Part shown: piece by piece, positions 19,313-27,346 of the stretch
Layout of the letters: the number at the start of each line of letters is the position of its first letter
How positions within the stretch are numbered: position 1 is the stretch's first letter
Assembly: GCF_042648505.1 (NCBI RefSeq)
Contig: NZ_JBHRXK010000001.1
Location: forward strand, 496,001 to 560,000
DNA: 64,000 bases
Reading direction: 5' to 3'
Source: Lysobacter_L cavernae
GTDB lineage: Bacteria; Pseudomonadota; Gammaproteobacteria; Xanthomonadales; Xanthomonadaceae
Program-made: the position numbers and the translations under genes
Notes under the pieces: model-generated
Databases searched by the model: none
What the model was told of the DNA's origin: nothing
What the model saw: the letters and a program-made list of their open reading frames with translations, nothing else

Positions 19313-20350
19313 TCAAGGCGCTCCAGTCAATGCGGCCGCCTCCGCCGCCCGGATGCGCTCCGGGTTGGGCGGATGCGTGGACAGATACCCCGCGGCCCCT
19401 TCCGCCCTGCCCTTCGGCGAGCTGCGTTCAAGCCGGCGCAGCATGTCGGCGAATGCCTGCGGCGACCGGCCGCGCCGTTCCAGCAGGCCGAACGCGTAGG
19501 CGTCGGCCTCGCGTTCATGCCCGCGCGAGAACCCGTTGCTGAGCAGCACCGCCGGGATCGACACCGCCAGCGACGAGCCGGACACGTCGCCGAACAACAT
19601 GCCCGCCAGCAGGAACACGGAGGAGCTTTCCAGAGCCTGTCGCATGCCGTGCCGGTGCACGTGATGGCCAGCCTCATGCGCCAGCACGGCCAGCAGCGCG
19701 TCGTCCGAACCAACCTGCGCCAGCAGTTGGTCGGTGACATAAATGCGTCCGTCCGGCAGCGCGAACGCATTGGCGCCAATGCCTGGCGCATCGACGATAC
19801 GCAGCTGCATCTGACTGGCACGCGGTTCGTCCTGGATCAGGTGCGCGAACTCACGCTGGAGCCGGGCCTGGCGATCAGGCGACTGCTGCGTCGGCGCGAG
19901 ATGACTGCGCTCCAGCAGTACCACCACCTGTGCGCTGGCATGGCGCTCCACTGCCTGTGGTATCCGCTCGGCCACCACCCTAGCGAGTGCAGGCACGCCG
20001 AACTGGACGAAGCCGACCGTAGTCAGCACCGTCACGAATGCCGCGAGGGCAATCGCCGTGCGCCGCCGTTCCAGCCAGTCCGCGAAGGCCTCGATCCGAC
20101 TGGAATGGCGCGGCAGCCAGGCATCGAGCAAAGGCGAGTCGGCACATTCGATCTGGCCATGCCCGTGCCGGCGCAACATGCGTGGCGTGCTGCCCAGGCG
20201 CGGACTGAGCGTGATTTCGGCCAGCGGCCAATCGTGTGCGTCACCCTGTGCGTCCTCAACCCGCAGCACTCCCGGCATGGCCAGCCGCAGCCGCACCCCA
20301 AGGGCGCGGCTGGACCGACCATCGAACCATTGGCCGGTGAGCTCGTTCAA
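19313..20350 (-). CDS. M48 family membrane-associated metallopeptidase
   Basis: A zinc peptidase of 345 residues. An N-terminal beta-rich segment with WFDGRSSRA is followed by one transmembrane helix near residues 98-118 (TAIALAAFVTVLTTVGFVQFG). The protease domain has the zinc motif HEAGHHVHRH and a downstream EREADAYAFGL supplying the third ligand. Two more hydrophobic stretches (VFLLAGMLFGDV, AVSIPAVLLSNGF) lie between them, as in HtpX/Oma1-like enzymes. The best start is a TTG at 20350 that overlaps the upstream DUF898 stop codon as TTGA, so the two are translationally coupled. A role in membrane-protein quality control is inferred from the family. Confidence 0.83.
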   Translation of the reverse strand: MNELTGQWFDGRSSRALGVRLRLAMPGVLRVEDAQGDAHDWPLAEITLSPRLGSTPRMLRRHGHGQIECADSPLLDAWLPRHSSRIEAFADWLERRRTAIALAAFVTVLTTVGFVQFGVPALARVVAERIPQAVERHASAQVVVLLERSHLAPTQQSPDRQARLQREFAHLIQDEPRASQMQLRIVDAPGIGANAFALPDGRIYVTDQLLAQVGSDDALLAVLAHEAGHHVHRHGMRQALESSSVFLLAGMLFGDVSGSSLAVSIPAVLLSNGFSRGHEREADAYAFGLLERRGRSPQAFADMLRRLERSSPKGRAEGAAGYLSTHPPNPERIRAAEAAALTGAP

Positions 20351-21444
20351 AAGCCCAGGTCCATGCCAACGTCCAGGGCATCCACCAGTTCGGCTCCGGC
20401 GGCCGCATGACGGCTTTCGGAGGCCGCGACGAACTCCTCGATGTTGCCCGCGGCCAGCAACGTGAAATGCTCGGCGCGGTACCGTGCCAGCCGCACCATC
20501 GCCCACGGCACCGCCAGGCCTAGCGTGCAGACGATCGCCACGAGGTTGCAGAAGTAGATCCAGAGCAGGTCACGCACGCGCTGCGTCGACTCGAAGCGGT
20601 GAGGCCCCAGGCGGGCGCTGTTCCACAACAAATTGTGGTATCGCACCTGCAGGAAGATCATCACCGCGAAGAACCCCAGGTAGAACGCCGCAATCCCGAA
20701 GGCAAAACCCATCCCGGCAGCCGCCTTGGCGCCGGAGCCTCCGGTAGCTACGGCACTGCCCGCCAGCATCACGACCGCGATCAAGCCAGCCACTACCACG
20801 CCCACGGCGATCGCATACGGCACGTAATAGGCACCGGTCTGGCCGCGATAACTGAAGCGCTTGACGCCATAGCGGTGACTTTCGACCAGGAATTCGTGCT
20901 GGCGCTTCTTCATGACCGGATACAGCAGCGACAAGGTCATGCCGCTGAGCCAGCCCCACAGCAGGAACGGACCGTAAGCCTCGCCGATCCCGCCATCGAA
21001 ACGAAACGACAACCCGCGCCATGCGGAATTGCGCGCACGAAAGCGCAAGGTCAACACCAGCAACGCCGGCACCATGAGGGCAATCGCAAGGATGAGCAGC
21101 AGGTACAGGCCGGGCGAGAACTTCGAGCTCACCACCAGTGCGATCACCACGGCATAGGCAATCAGCCGCCCCTTGAGGATCGCCAGCGGATTGGCGAGGT
21201 AGTCGAAACTCGAATCGGCAAGCCGCGTGTTGGCGTAGAAATAGCGCTCGGTGCGCACCTTGGCCCAGGCCGAGTAGATGCCCAGCGTGACAATGCTCAG
21301 CAGCAGGTTGACAAACCAGATACCGAAGTACTCGCCGGCGCGACCGCTGAACTGCGGGCCATGGCGCACTACCTGCGTGGATTCCACGGGCGCGGGCGCA
21401 TGGAAATCATCGGCCGACCAGGTCGGCGGGATTCTGTCGAGCAT
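20347..21444 (-). CDS. DUF898 (YjgN-like) membrane protein
   Basis: A 365-residue multi-pass membrane protein of the DUF898/YjgN family, function unknown. The conserved blocks FSGRAGEYFGIWFVNLLLSIVTLGIYSAWAKVRTERYFYANT and LWIYFCNLVAIVCTLGLAVPWAMVRLARYRAEH are the two halves of an internal duplication. Six or more hydrophobic segments are visible. The ATG at 21444 has a GGGGGA ribosome-binding site. It is followed with a 4-base overlap by an M48 peptidase, a pairing that suggests joint action in the membrane. Confidence 0.88.
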   Translation of the reverse strand: MLDRIPPTWSADDFHAPAPVESTQVVRHGPQFSGRAGEYFGIWFVNLLLSIVTLGIYSAWAKVRTERYFYANTRLADSSFDYLANPLAILKGRLIAYAVVIALVVSSKFSPGLYLLLILAIALMVPALLVLTLRFRARNSAWRGLSFRFDGGIGEAYGPFLLWGWLSGMTLSLLYPVMKKRQHEFLVESHRYGVKRFSYRGQTGAYYVPYAIAVGVVVAGLIAVVMLAGSAVATGGSGAKAAAGMGFAFGIAAFYLGFFAVMIFLQVRYHNLLWNSARLGPHRFESTQRVRDLLWIYFCNLVAIVCTLGLAVPWAMVRLARYRAEHFTLLAAGNIEEFVAASESRHAAAGAELVDALDVGMDLGF

Positions 21445-21501
21445 GTTTTCCCCCTGAAGCCGGCGAGCCGGCAGATCGATGCATGAAGCATGCAACGTCC
21501 T

Positions 21502-21521
21502 GCCGGGCTCCCCAGCCCGGC
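21502..21521 (-). terminator. Stem-loop downstream of ffh
   Basis: Perfect 8-bp stem GCCGGGCT/AGCCCGGC with a 4-base loop in the 139-base gap between the ffh stop and the DUF898 start. No T-tract follows on the leftward strand, so termination is uncertain. Confidence 0.4.
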
Positions 21522-21583
21522 ATTGGCAGCGACGTTACCCGATCTTCACGCCCGGCGCAGGGCCACCGCGCACGCAGCCGAAC

Positions 21584-22951
21584 TCAGCGGAACGGCATCC
21601 CGCCGCGGCCACCCATCATGCCCTTCATGCCGCGCATCAGGCCTTTCATGCCGCCGCCGGAGAGCTTGCTCATCATCTTTTCCATCTGCTGATACTGCTT
21701 CATCAGCTTGTTGACGTCGGCCGGGGTCATGCCGGCGCCCTTCGCGATGCGGGCACGGCGCGAGCCGTTCAGCAGGCCCGGGTTGCGGCGCTCCTTGCGG
21801 GTCATCGAATTGATGATGGCCACCATCCGCGGTACTTCCTTGCCGGTGACCTGGCTCTTCACCGAGTCCGGGATCTGGCCCATGCCCGGCAACTTGTCCA
21901 TGAGCCCGTGCAGGCCGCCCATGTTCTGCATCTGCTCGAGCTGGTCGCGCATGTCGTTGAGGTCGAACTTCTTGCCCTTGGCGACCTTCTCGGCGAGCTT
22001 CTTGGCCTTGTCCTGGTCGACCTGCTGCTCGACCTGCTCGACCAGCGACAGCACGTCGCCCATGTCGAGGATGCGACTGGCGATGCGGTCGGGGTGGAAC
22101 ACGTCCAGGCCGTCGGGCTTCTCGCCGACGCCGATGAACTTGATCGGGCGCTGGGTGATGTAGCGCACCGACAGCGCGGCACCGCCGCGGGCGTCGCCGT
22201 CGGTCTTGGTCAGCACCACGCCGGTCAGCGGCAGCGCTTCGCCGAAATGCTTGGCGGTGACGGCGGCGTCCTGGCCGGTCATCGAGTCGACCACGAACAG
22301 CGTCTCGACCGGATTGACCGCGGCGTGCAGCGCCTTGATCTCGGCCATCATCGCTTCATCGATGCTGGTTCGGCCGGCGGTGTCGACGATCAGCACGTCG
22401 ACGTAGGACTTGCGCGCGTCGTCGATGGCGGCCTTGACGATGGCTTCGGGTTTCTGGTCGGCCGACGACGGGAAGAACAGCACGTCGACCTGCTGCGCCA
22501 GCTGCTTGAGCTGCTCGATCGCGGCCGGCCGGTAGACGTCGGCCGACACCACCATCACTTTCTTCTTGCGCTTTTCCTTCAGGTGCTTGGCGAGCTTGGC
22601 CACCGTGGTGGTCTTGCCCGCGCCCTGCAGGCCGGCCATCAGGATGACGGCGGGCGCCGGCACGTTGAGGTTGAGGTCGGCGGCCTGTGCGCCCATGACC
22701 GCGGTCATCTCGTCGCGGACGACCTTGATCAACGCCTGGCCCGGGGTGAGCGACTTCAGCACTTCCTGGCCGACCGCGCGCACCTTGATGCGCTCGATCA
22801 GAGCCTGCACCACCGGCAACGCGACGTCGGCCTCAAGCAGGGCGATGCGGACCTCGCGCAGCGACTCGCGGATGTTTTCCTCGGTCAGACGGCCGCGGCC
22901 ACGCAGGCGCTCGATGGTGCCGGACAGGCGCTGGGTCAGGGATTCAAACAT
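21584..22951 (-). CDS. ffh: Signal recognition particle protein Ffh
   Basis: GTPase that binds 4.5S RNA and signal sequences and delivers inner-membrane proteins to FtsY. The 455 residues comprise the N domain (MFESLTQRLSGTIERLRG), the G domain with P-loop GLQGAGKTTT, DVYRPAAIEQL, DTAGR and TKTDGDARGG, and the methionine-rich M domain ending in MSKLSGGGMKGLMRGMKG. The ATG at 22951 is the family start; the long open frame continuing upstream lies opposite the next gene and is not coding. Divergent from the CcsA/YpjD-like gene, a neighbour often found beside ffh. Confidence 0.97.
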   Translation of the reverse strand: MFESLTQRLSGTIERLRGRGRLTEENIRESLREVRIALLEADVALPVVQALIERIKVRAVGQEVLKSLTPGQALIKVVRDEMTAVMGAQAADLNLNVPAPAVILMAGLQGAGKTTTVAKLAKHLKEKRKKKVMVVSADVYRPAAIEQLKQLAQQVDVLFFPSSADQKPEAIVKAAIDDARKSYVDVLIVDTAGRTSIDEAMMAEIKALHAAVNPVETLFVVDSMTGQDAAVTAKHFGEALPLTGVVLTKTDGDARGGAALSVRYITQRPIKFIGVGEKPDGLDVFHPDRIASRILDMGDVLSLVEQVEQQVDQDKAKKLAEKVAKGKKFDLNDMRDQLEQMQNMGGLHGLMDKLPGMGQIPDSVKSQVTGKEVPRMVAIINSMTRKERRNPGLLNGSRRARIAKGAGMTPADVNKLMKQYQQMEKMMSKLSGGGMKGLMRGMKGMMGGRGGMPFR

Positions 22952-23080
22952 GCGGACGCTACCTGCGGATCGAGAGTGGACAAGCCGAATGGAGAGGAAA
23001 AGCGGGGGCGCGAAGTATAGCCCGGCCACTGCGGCCCGCCGGCCCTGCGGTTCGTCGCGCGGCTGTGCGACACTGCCGCG

Positions 23081-23872
23081 ATGACAATCGTTCTCATCGC
23101 TGTCGCGCTTTATCTGCTGGCGGCAGCCCTGCTCATCGTCGCCGTTCGTCGCGATGCCCGCCCGGCCTCGCGACTGTGGTTGTTGCCTGCAGTGACGGCC
23201 GTGGCCTTGCACGCCGGCGCGCACCTGCTGGCCTGGCACCAGGCAGGCGGCGCCGACCTGCACTTTTTCGCTGCGTTGTCGCTGGTCGGATTGGGCATGG
23301 CGGCATTGACGGCGATTGTCGGTGCATCCGGGCGCATGGCCGCGCTCGGCGTGGTGGTATTCCCGTTGGCCGCGTTGACCCTGCTCGGCTACCAGAGCTA
23401 CGGCCACGTGCGTACCGAGACGCTCGACTGGCGCCTGCAACTGCATGCCTGGTTCGCCCTGCTCGCCTACGCCACGCTGGCGATCGCCGCCCTGCTGGCG
23501 GTCATGCTGTGGCTGCAGGAGCGCGCCCTGCGCCGACGCGAATTCCACCACTGGTTGCGCGCCCTGCCGCCGCTGGTCGAGCTGGAAACGCTGCTGTTCC
23601 GCACCATCGCGGTCGGCTTCGTGCTGCTGACCGCCACCTTGCTGACCGGCCTGGTGTTCGTCGAGAACCTGCTCGCCCAGCACCTGGTCCACAAGACCGT
23701 GCTCAGCCTGCTGTCGTGGCTGGCCTTCGGCGGCCTGCTGCTCGGCCGTTGGCGCTACGGTTGGCGCGGCGCCACCGCGGTGCGCTGGACCCTGGTCGCG
23801 ATGGCCCTGCTGGTGCTGGCCTTCTTCGGCAGCAAGTTCGTGCTCGAACTGGTGCTCCGCCGCCCGAGCTGA
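23081..23872 (+). CDS. CcsA/YpjD-like inner-membrane protein (cytochrome c assembly family)
   Basis: A 263-residue protein with about eight transmembrane segments, related to the cytochrome c assembly (CcsA/CcmC) family and to E. coli YpjD, which also sits next to ffh. Potential heme-binding histidines are in LQLHAWFALLAYATLAI and HLVHKTVLSLLSWLAFGGLLLGRWRYGW. The tryptophan-rich WWD motif of true heme-handling CcsA is absent, so a heme role is not certain. The start ATG at 23081 follows a 129-base divergent region shared with ffh. Confidence 0.85.
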   Translation: MTIVLIAVALYLLAAALLIVAVRRDARPASRLWLLPAVTAVALHAGAHLLAWHQAGGADLHFFAALSLVGLGMAALTAIVGASGRMAALGVVVFPLAALTLLGYQSYGHVRTETLDWRLQLHAWFALLAYATLAIAALLAVMLWLQERALRRREFHHWLRALPPLVELETLLFRTIAVGFVLLTATLLTGLVFVENLLAQHLVHKTVLSLLSWLAFGGLLLGRWRYGWRGATAVRWTLVAMALLVLAFFGSKFVLELVLRRPS

Positions 23873-23922
23873 CCCTGCCTTACGCCTGTTCAGGCCTGCA
23901 ACCGGCCGTTCCATTGTTGAGA

Positions 23923-23946
23923 CAATATTTGCATTGACAAATATTG
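23923..23946 (+). promoter_or_regulatory. Perfect palindromic operator upstream of marR
   Basis: CAATATTTG and CAAATATTG form a perfect 9-bp inverted repeat around CATTGA. A TTGACA hexamer (23934-23939) lies inside it and TATAAA (23954-23959) just downstream, although their 14-base spacing is short. Such AT-rich palindromes are typical MarR-family sites. Autoregulation of the efflux operon is inferred from the position, 25 bases before the marR start. Confidence 0.75.
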
Positions 23947-23970
23947 CACAGGCTATAAAAATGCCGCGGC

Positions 23971-24426
23971 ATGAACACTCCCGCCACCGTCACCTGCAGC
24001 GGTTCGACCCTCGGCCTGCTGTTCCGCCAAGTCCGCGACGCCATGTGGGCGCGGATGGAGCACGAGCTGGCCGCTGCCGGCCATGAGCTGACCTTCAGCC
24101 AGTACATCACCCTGAAGATGCTTGCCAACGGCCCGGCCGGCGTGACCGACCTGGCCCGCTTCGCCGAGCTCAATCCCGGCGCGATGACCCGCCTGCTCGA
24201 CAAGCTCGAAGCCCGTGGCTTCGTCACCCGGGTCGCTGATCCGGCCGACCGCCGCGCCCTGCACATCCATCTCACGCAGACCGGCCTGGCCATGTGGCAG
24301 GACGTCAACCAGTGCGGCCAGCGCGTGCGTGAGTGCGCCATGACCGGCATCAGCGAAACCGAACGCGAGCAGCTCATGCGCCTGCTCGAACAAGTGCGCG
24401 ACAACCTTTCCCTTTCCGACTCCTGA
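23971..24426 (+). CDS. MarR family transcriptional regulator
   Basis: A 151-residue winged-helix repressor likely controlling the three downstream efflux genes. Visible are the dimerisation N-terminus, helix-turn-helix VTDLARFAELNPGAMTRLLDKLEARGFV, and the wing with the diagnostic DPADRRALHIHLT (D-x-R-x-x-x-L). Gene order is marR, outer-membrane lipoprotein (3-base gap), adaptor (4-base overlap), pump. TATAAA ends 11 bases before the ATG and no Shine-Dalgarno sequence is seen, so the mRNA may be leaderless or nearly so. The start codon lies in a small palindrome ATGCCGCGGCAT. Confidence 0.92.
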   Translation: MNTPATVTCSGSTLGLLFRQVRDAMWARMEHELAAAGHELTFSQYITLKMLANGPAGVTDLARFAELNPGAMTRLLDKLEARGFVTRVADPADRRALHIHLTQTGLAMWQDVNQCGQRVRECAMTGISETEREQLMRLLEQVRDNLSLSDS

Positions 24427-24429
24427 CCC

Positions 24430-25929
24430 ATGGCCATTCCTGACACTCGCCCGCTGCGCGGGCTGAAGCCCGTGCTCACCGTGCTGACGGCGGCACCGCT
24501 GCTGGCAGCCATCCTGGCTGGCTGCGCGAGTTCGCGCGGCCTGACCCCAGAAGGCGTGCCGATCGATGCCGACACGCTGCACAGCCAGCGCAACCTCGGC
24601 CCGTCGGCGGTGTCCGCCGCGGCGTTTCCACGCCAGGACTGGTGGACTTCGCTCGGCGACTCACAACTGAATGCACTGATCGACGAAGCCCTGGCCGGCA
24701 CGCCGAGCCTTGCCGCCGCCGACGCGCGTATGCGCCAGGCGATCGCGCAGGCCGGCCTGGCCGATGCCGCGCGCAAGCCGACGCTGGGCGCCAGCGCGCA
24801 ATACTCCGGCCTGCAGATTCCCGAGACGGTCGCCCCCGAGCCGATCGGCGGCTCGTACCAGGGCGTCGGCCTGTTGAGCCTCAACTTCAAGTACACCTTT
24901 GACCTGTGGGGTGGCGAACGCGCTCACTGGCAGGCCGCACTCGGCCAGGCCCGCGCCGCCGAAGTCGACGCGCAGGCCGCACGCCTGACGCTGTCGTCGG
25001 GCATCGCCCGCGCATACGTGGTGCTGGCGCAGGCCCACGCCGCACACGACGTCGCCGTTGCCGACAGCGAGCGCGCCACCCGCCTGCTGACACTCGGCCG
25101 CCAGCGCGTAGCCGCCGGCCTCGACAACCAGTTGCAGATCCGCCAGGCCGAAAGCGCCGTCGCCAGCGCCCAGCAGCAGATCCAGGCCAGTGCGCACGAG
25201 ATCGAAACCACCCGCAATGCGCTCGCCGCCCTGCTCGGCAAGGGCCCGGACCGTGGCCTCGACATCGCCCCGCCGACGTTGCTGACCGCCGGCACCCCGC
25301 AAGTGCCCGCGGTGCTGCCGAGCGAGCTGCTCGGCCATCGCCCCGACGTGGTCGCCGCACGCTGGCGCGTCGAAGCCGCGCAGCATGGCATCCAGGCCAG
25401 CAAGGCGGCGTTCTACCCGACCACCAACCTCAGCGCGATGGCCGGCCTGGCCGCGGGCAACCTAGGCGACCTGTTCGGCAGCGACGCGCTGTTGCTGCAG
25501 GGCGGCCCCGCGATCAGCCTGCCGATCTTCGACGGCGGGCGCCTGCGCAACCAGCTCGCCCGCAGTAATGCCGAGTACGACCTGGCCGTCGCCAACTACA
25601 ACCAGAGCCTGGTCGGGGCACTGCGCGAAGTCGCCGACGTGTTGCAGGCGTCGCGTTCGCTGGATGCGCAGATCGTTTCGGGTACGCAGGCGCGCGATGC
25701 CGCGCAGCAGGCCTGGGAGATCGCCACGACCCGCTACCGCGCCGGCCTCGGCACCCAGCTCGATGTGCTCGCCGCGCAACGCCCGTTGCTCGAACTGGAC
25801 AAGCAACTCACGCAGCTGCATGCGCGCCGCCTGGCCGCCTCGATCGATCTCGATCGTGCGCTCGGCGGCGGGCTGGTTCTCAACGCCCCGGATTCTTCTG
25901 ACGACATCGCCAAGGCCCCCACGCCATGA
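24430..25929 (+). CDS. Outer-membrane efflux lipoprotein (NodT/OprM type)
   Basis: TolC-like exit duct of a tripartite pump. The 499-residue product has a lipoprotein signal with lipobox LAGC (Cys32). Two copies of the outer-membrane efflux repeat follow, with WWTSLGDSQLNALIDEAL and ELLGHRPDVVAARWRVEAAQHGIQASKAAFYPT, both family signatures. Long Ala/Gln-rich helices form the periplasmic barrel. It starts 3 bases after marR and its stop codon overlaps the start of the adaptor gene (ATGA), showing translational coupling across the operon. Confidence 0.94.
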   Translation: MAIPDTRPLRGLKPVLTVLTAAPLLAAILAGCASSRGLTPEGVPIDADTLHSQRNLGPSAVSAAAFPRQDWWTSLGDSQLNALIDEALAGTPSLAAADARMRQAIAQAGLADAARKPTLGASAQYSGLQIPETVAPEPIGGSYQGVGLLSLNFKYTFDLWGGERAHWQAALGQARAAEVDAQAARLTLSSGIARAYVVLAQAHAAHDVAVADSERATRLLTLGRQRVAAGLDNQLQIRQAESAVASAQQQIQASAHEIETTRNALAALLGKGPDRGLDIAPPTLLTAGTPQVPAVLPSELLGHRPDVVAARWRVEAAQHGIQASKAAFYPTTNLSAMAGLAAGNLGDLFGSDALLLQGGPAISLPIFDGGRLRNQLARSNAEYDLAVANYNQSLVGALREVADVLQASRSLDAQIVSGTQARDAAQQAWEIATTRYRAGLGTQLDVLAAQRPLLELDKQLTQLHARRLAASIDLDRALGGGLVLNAPDSSDDIAKAPTP

Positions 25930-27110
25930 CCACCGAACTCAACCCCAACGCCTCGGCCGCGCCGCAAACCAACGGCAAGCGCAAGAAGGCGCTGCTGATC
26001 CTGCTCGCCGCGGTGGTGATCGCCACGATCGCCAGCACCGCCTGGTACCTGCTGGTGGCGCGCTGGCATCAGGACACCGACGACGCCTACGTGCAGGGCA
26101 ACGTGGTCAGCATCACCCCACAGACCAGCGGCACCGTGGTCAGCATCGGCGCCGATGACGGCATGAAGGTCGTCGCCGGCCAGGTGCTGGTGCAGCTCGA
26201 TCCGAACGACGCCAAGGTCGCCTACGAGCAGGCCGTCGCCAACCTCGCCAACACCGTGCGTCAGGTGCGTGGCCTGTACAGCGCGGTCGACTCCGGCCAG
26301 GCCGATCTGGCCGCCCGCCAGGCCTCGGTGGAACGCGCCCGCGCCGACCTCAAGCGCCGCGAAGGCCTGGTCGCCAACGGCGCGGTCTCAGCCGAAGAAC
26401 TCGCCCACGCCCGCAACGAGCTGGCCGTGCTCGAGGCCGGGTTGCGCGCATCCACTGGCAACCTGTCGCGCAACCGCGCCCTGGTCGATGCCACCACGGT
26501 CGCCGATCAGCCGCAGGTGCAGGCCGCAGCGGCGCAGCTGCGCCAGGCCTACCTCAACCTGCAGCGCGCGGCGATCGTCGCGCCGGTGTCGGGCTATGTC
26601 GCCAAGCGCAACGTGCAACTCGGCCAGCGCGTGCAGCCGGGCACCACGCTGCTGACGATCGTGCCGCTGGAGCAGGTCTGGGTCGAAGCCAACTTCAAGG
26701 AAACCCAACTACCGCACATGCGCCTCGGCCAGCCGGTCGAGCTGCATGCCGACCTGTACGGCGACGAGGTCACCTACACCGGCAAACTCACCAGCCTCGG
26801 CCTCGGCACCGGCAGCGCGTTCTCGCTGTTGCCGGCGCAGAACGCCAGCGGCAACTGGATCAAGATCGTGCAACGCGTGCCGGTGCGCATCGAGCTCGAT
26901 CCCAAGCAGCTCGTCGAACACCCGCTGCGACTGGGCCTGAGCATGCACGCCGACGTCAGCCTGCGTGACCGCAGCGGCGCGGTGCTGGCCGATGCGCCGC
27001 CAAACAAGCCGGTGCTGACCACCCAGGCCTACGCCAGGCAACTGGCCGATGCCGATGCGCTGATCGACCAGGTCATCCGCGACAACCTGCCGGGTACGCG
27101 ACGCAGCTGA
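25926..27110 (+). CDS. emrA: EmrA-like efflux adaptor (HlyD/membrane fusion protein)
   Basis: Periplasmic adaptor joining the MFS pump to the outer-membrane duct. The 394 residues show a cytoplasmic N-terminus, one transmembrane helix near residues 23-43 (ALLILLAAVVIATIASTAWYL), and the family motif DTDDAYVQGNVVSITPQTSGTV. A coiled-coil hairpin (~95-200) and lipoyl/beta-barrel parts follow, including APVSGYVAKRNVQLGQRVQPG and VWVEANFKETQLPHMRLGQPV. The ATG overlaps the preceding stop by 4 bases. The EmrA name is by family; drug specificity is not shown. Confidence 0.93.
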   Translation: MTTELNPNASAAPQTNGKRKKALLILLAAVVIATIASTAWYLLVARWHQDTDDAYVQGNVVSITPQTSGTVVSIGADDGMKVVAGQVLVQLDPNDAKVAYEQAVANLANTVRQVRGLYSAVDSGQADLAARQASVERARADLKRREGLVANGAVSAEELAHARNELAVLEAGLRASTGNLSRNRALVDATTVADQPQVQAAAAQLRQAYLNLQRAAIVAPVSGYVAKRNVQLGQRVQPGTTLLTIVPLEQVWVEANFKETQLPHMRLGQPVELHADLYGDEVTYTGKLTSLGLGTGSAFSLLPAQNASGNWIKIVQRVPVRIELDPKQLVEHPLRLGLSMHADVSLRDRSGAVLADAPPNKPVLTTQAYARQLADADALIDQVIRDNLPGTRRS

Positions 27111-27198
27111 GCAACAAGTAGCGGTGCAGCCCGCGCAAGCGACGCACCTGGAAAGACCACCCGGGCGCGGCCTTTCCCGGGCTTCATCTACCCCAAGC

Positions 27199-27282
27199 CG
27201 TCATTCCCGCGAAGGCGGGAATCCATGGACGTTACTCCTGAAAAGCAGAGTCCATGGATCCCCGCCTGCGCGGGGATGACGA
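27199..27282. repeat. REP-like composite palindrome, two-hairpin form
   Basis: Left hairpin ATTCCCGC/GCGGGAAT and right hairpin ATCCCCGC/GCGGGGAT are joined by nested outer arms TCCATGGAC/GTCCATGGA with an ~18-base centre, and bounded by GTCAT and ATGAC. The left half matches the single hairpin at 16790-16818, and ATGACGAGCAAAAGCG follows it just as ATGACGGGCAAAAGCG follows the other copy. It lies in the 236-base gap between emrA and emrB. Confidence 0.85.
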
Positions 27283-27302
27283 GCAAAAGCGGATTTGTGT
27301 CC

Positions 27303-27331
27303 TACGTCATCCCGTCTGAGGAGATGACGTA
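27303..27331 (+). promoter_or_regulatory. Perfect inverted repeat before emrB
   Basis: TACGTCATC (27303-27311) and GATGACGTA (27323-27331) form a 9-bp perfect stem with an 11-base loop, ending 15 bases before the emrB ATG. It could be an operator, or an mRNA hairpin that influences emrB translation; the CCAGGAACTG ribosome-binding region lies just after it. Confidence 0.6.
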
Positions 27332-27346
27332 ACACCAGGAACTGCC

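Noticed and set aside
22952..23914. Long N-terminal extension of ffh on the minus strand
   Set aside because: The extension lies wholly opposite the CcsA/YpjD-like gene and is Gln/Arg/His-rich; Ffh similarity starts at MFESLTQRL (22951).
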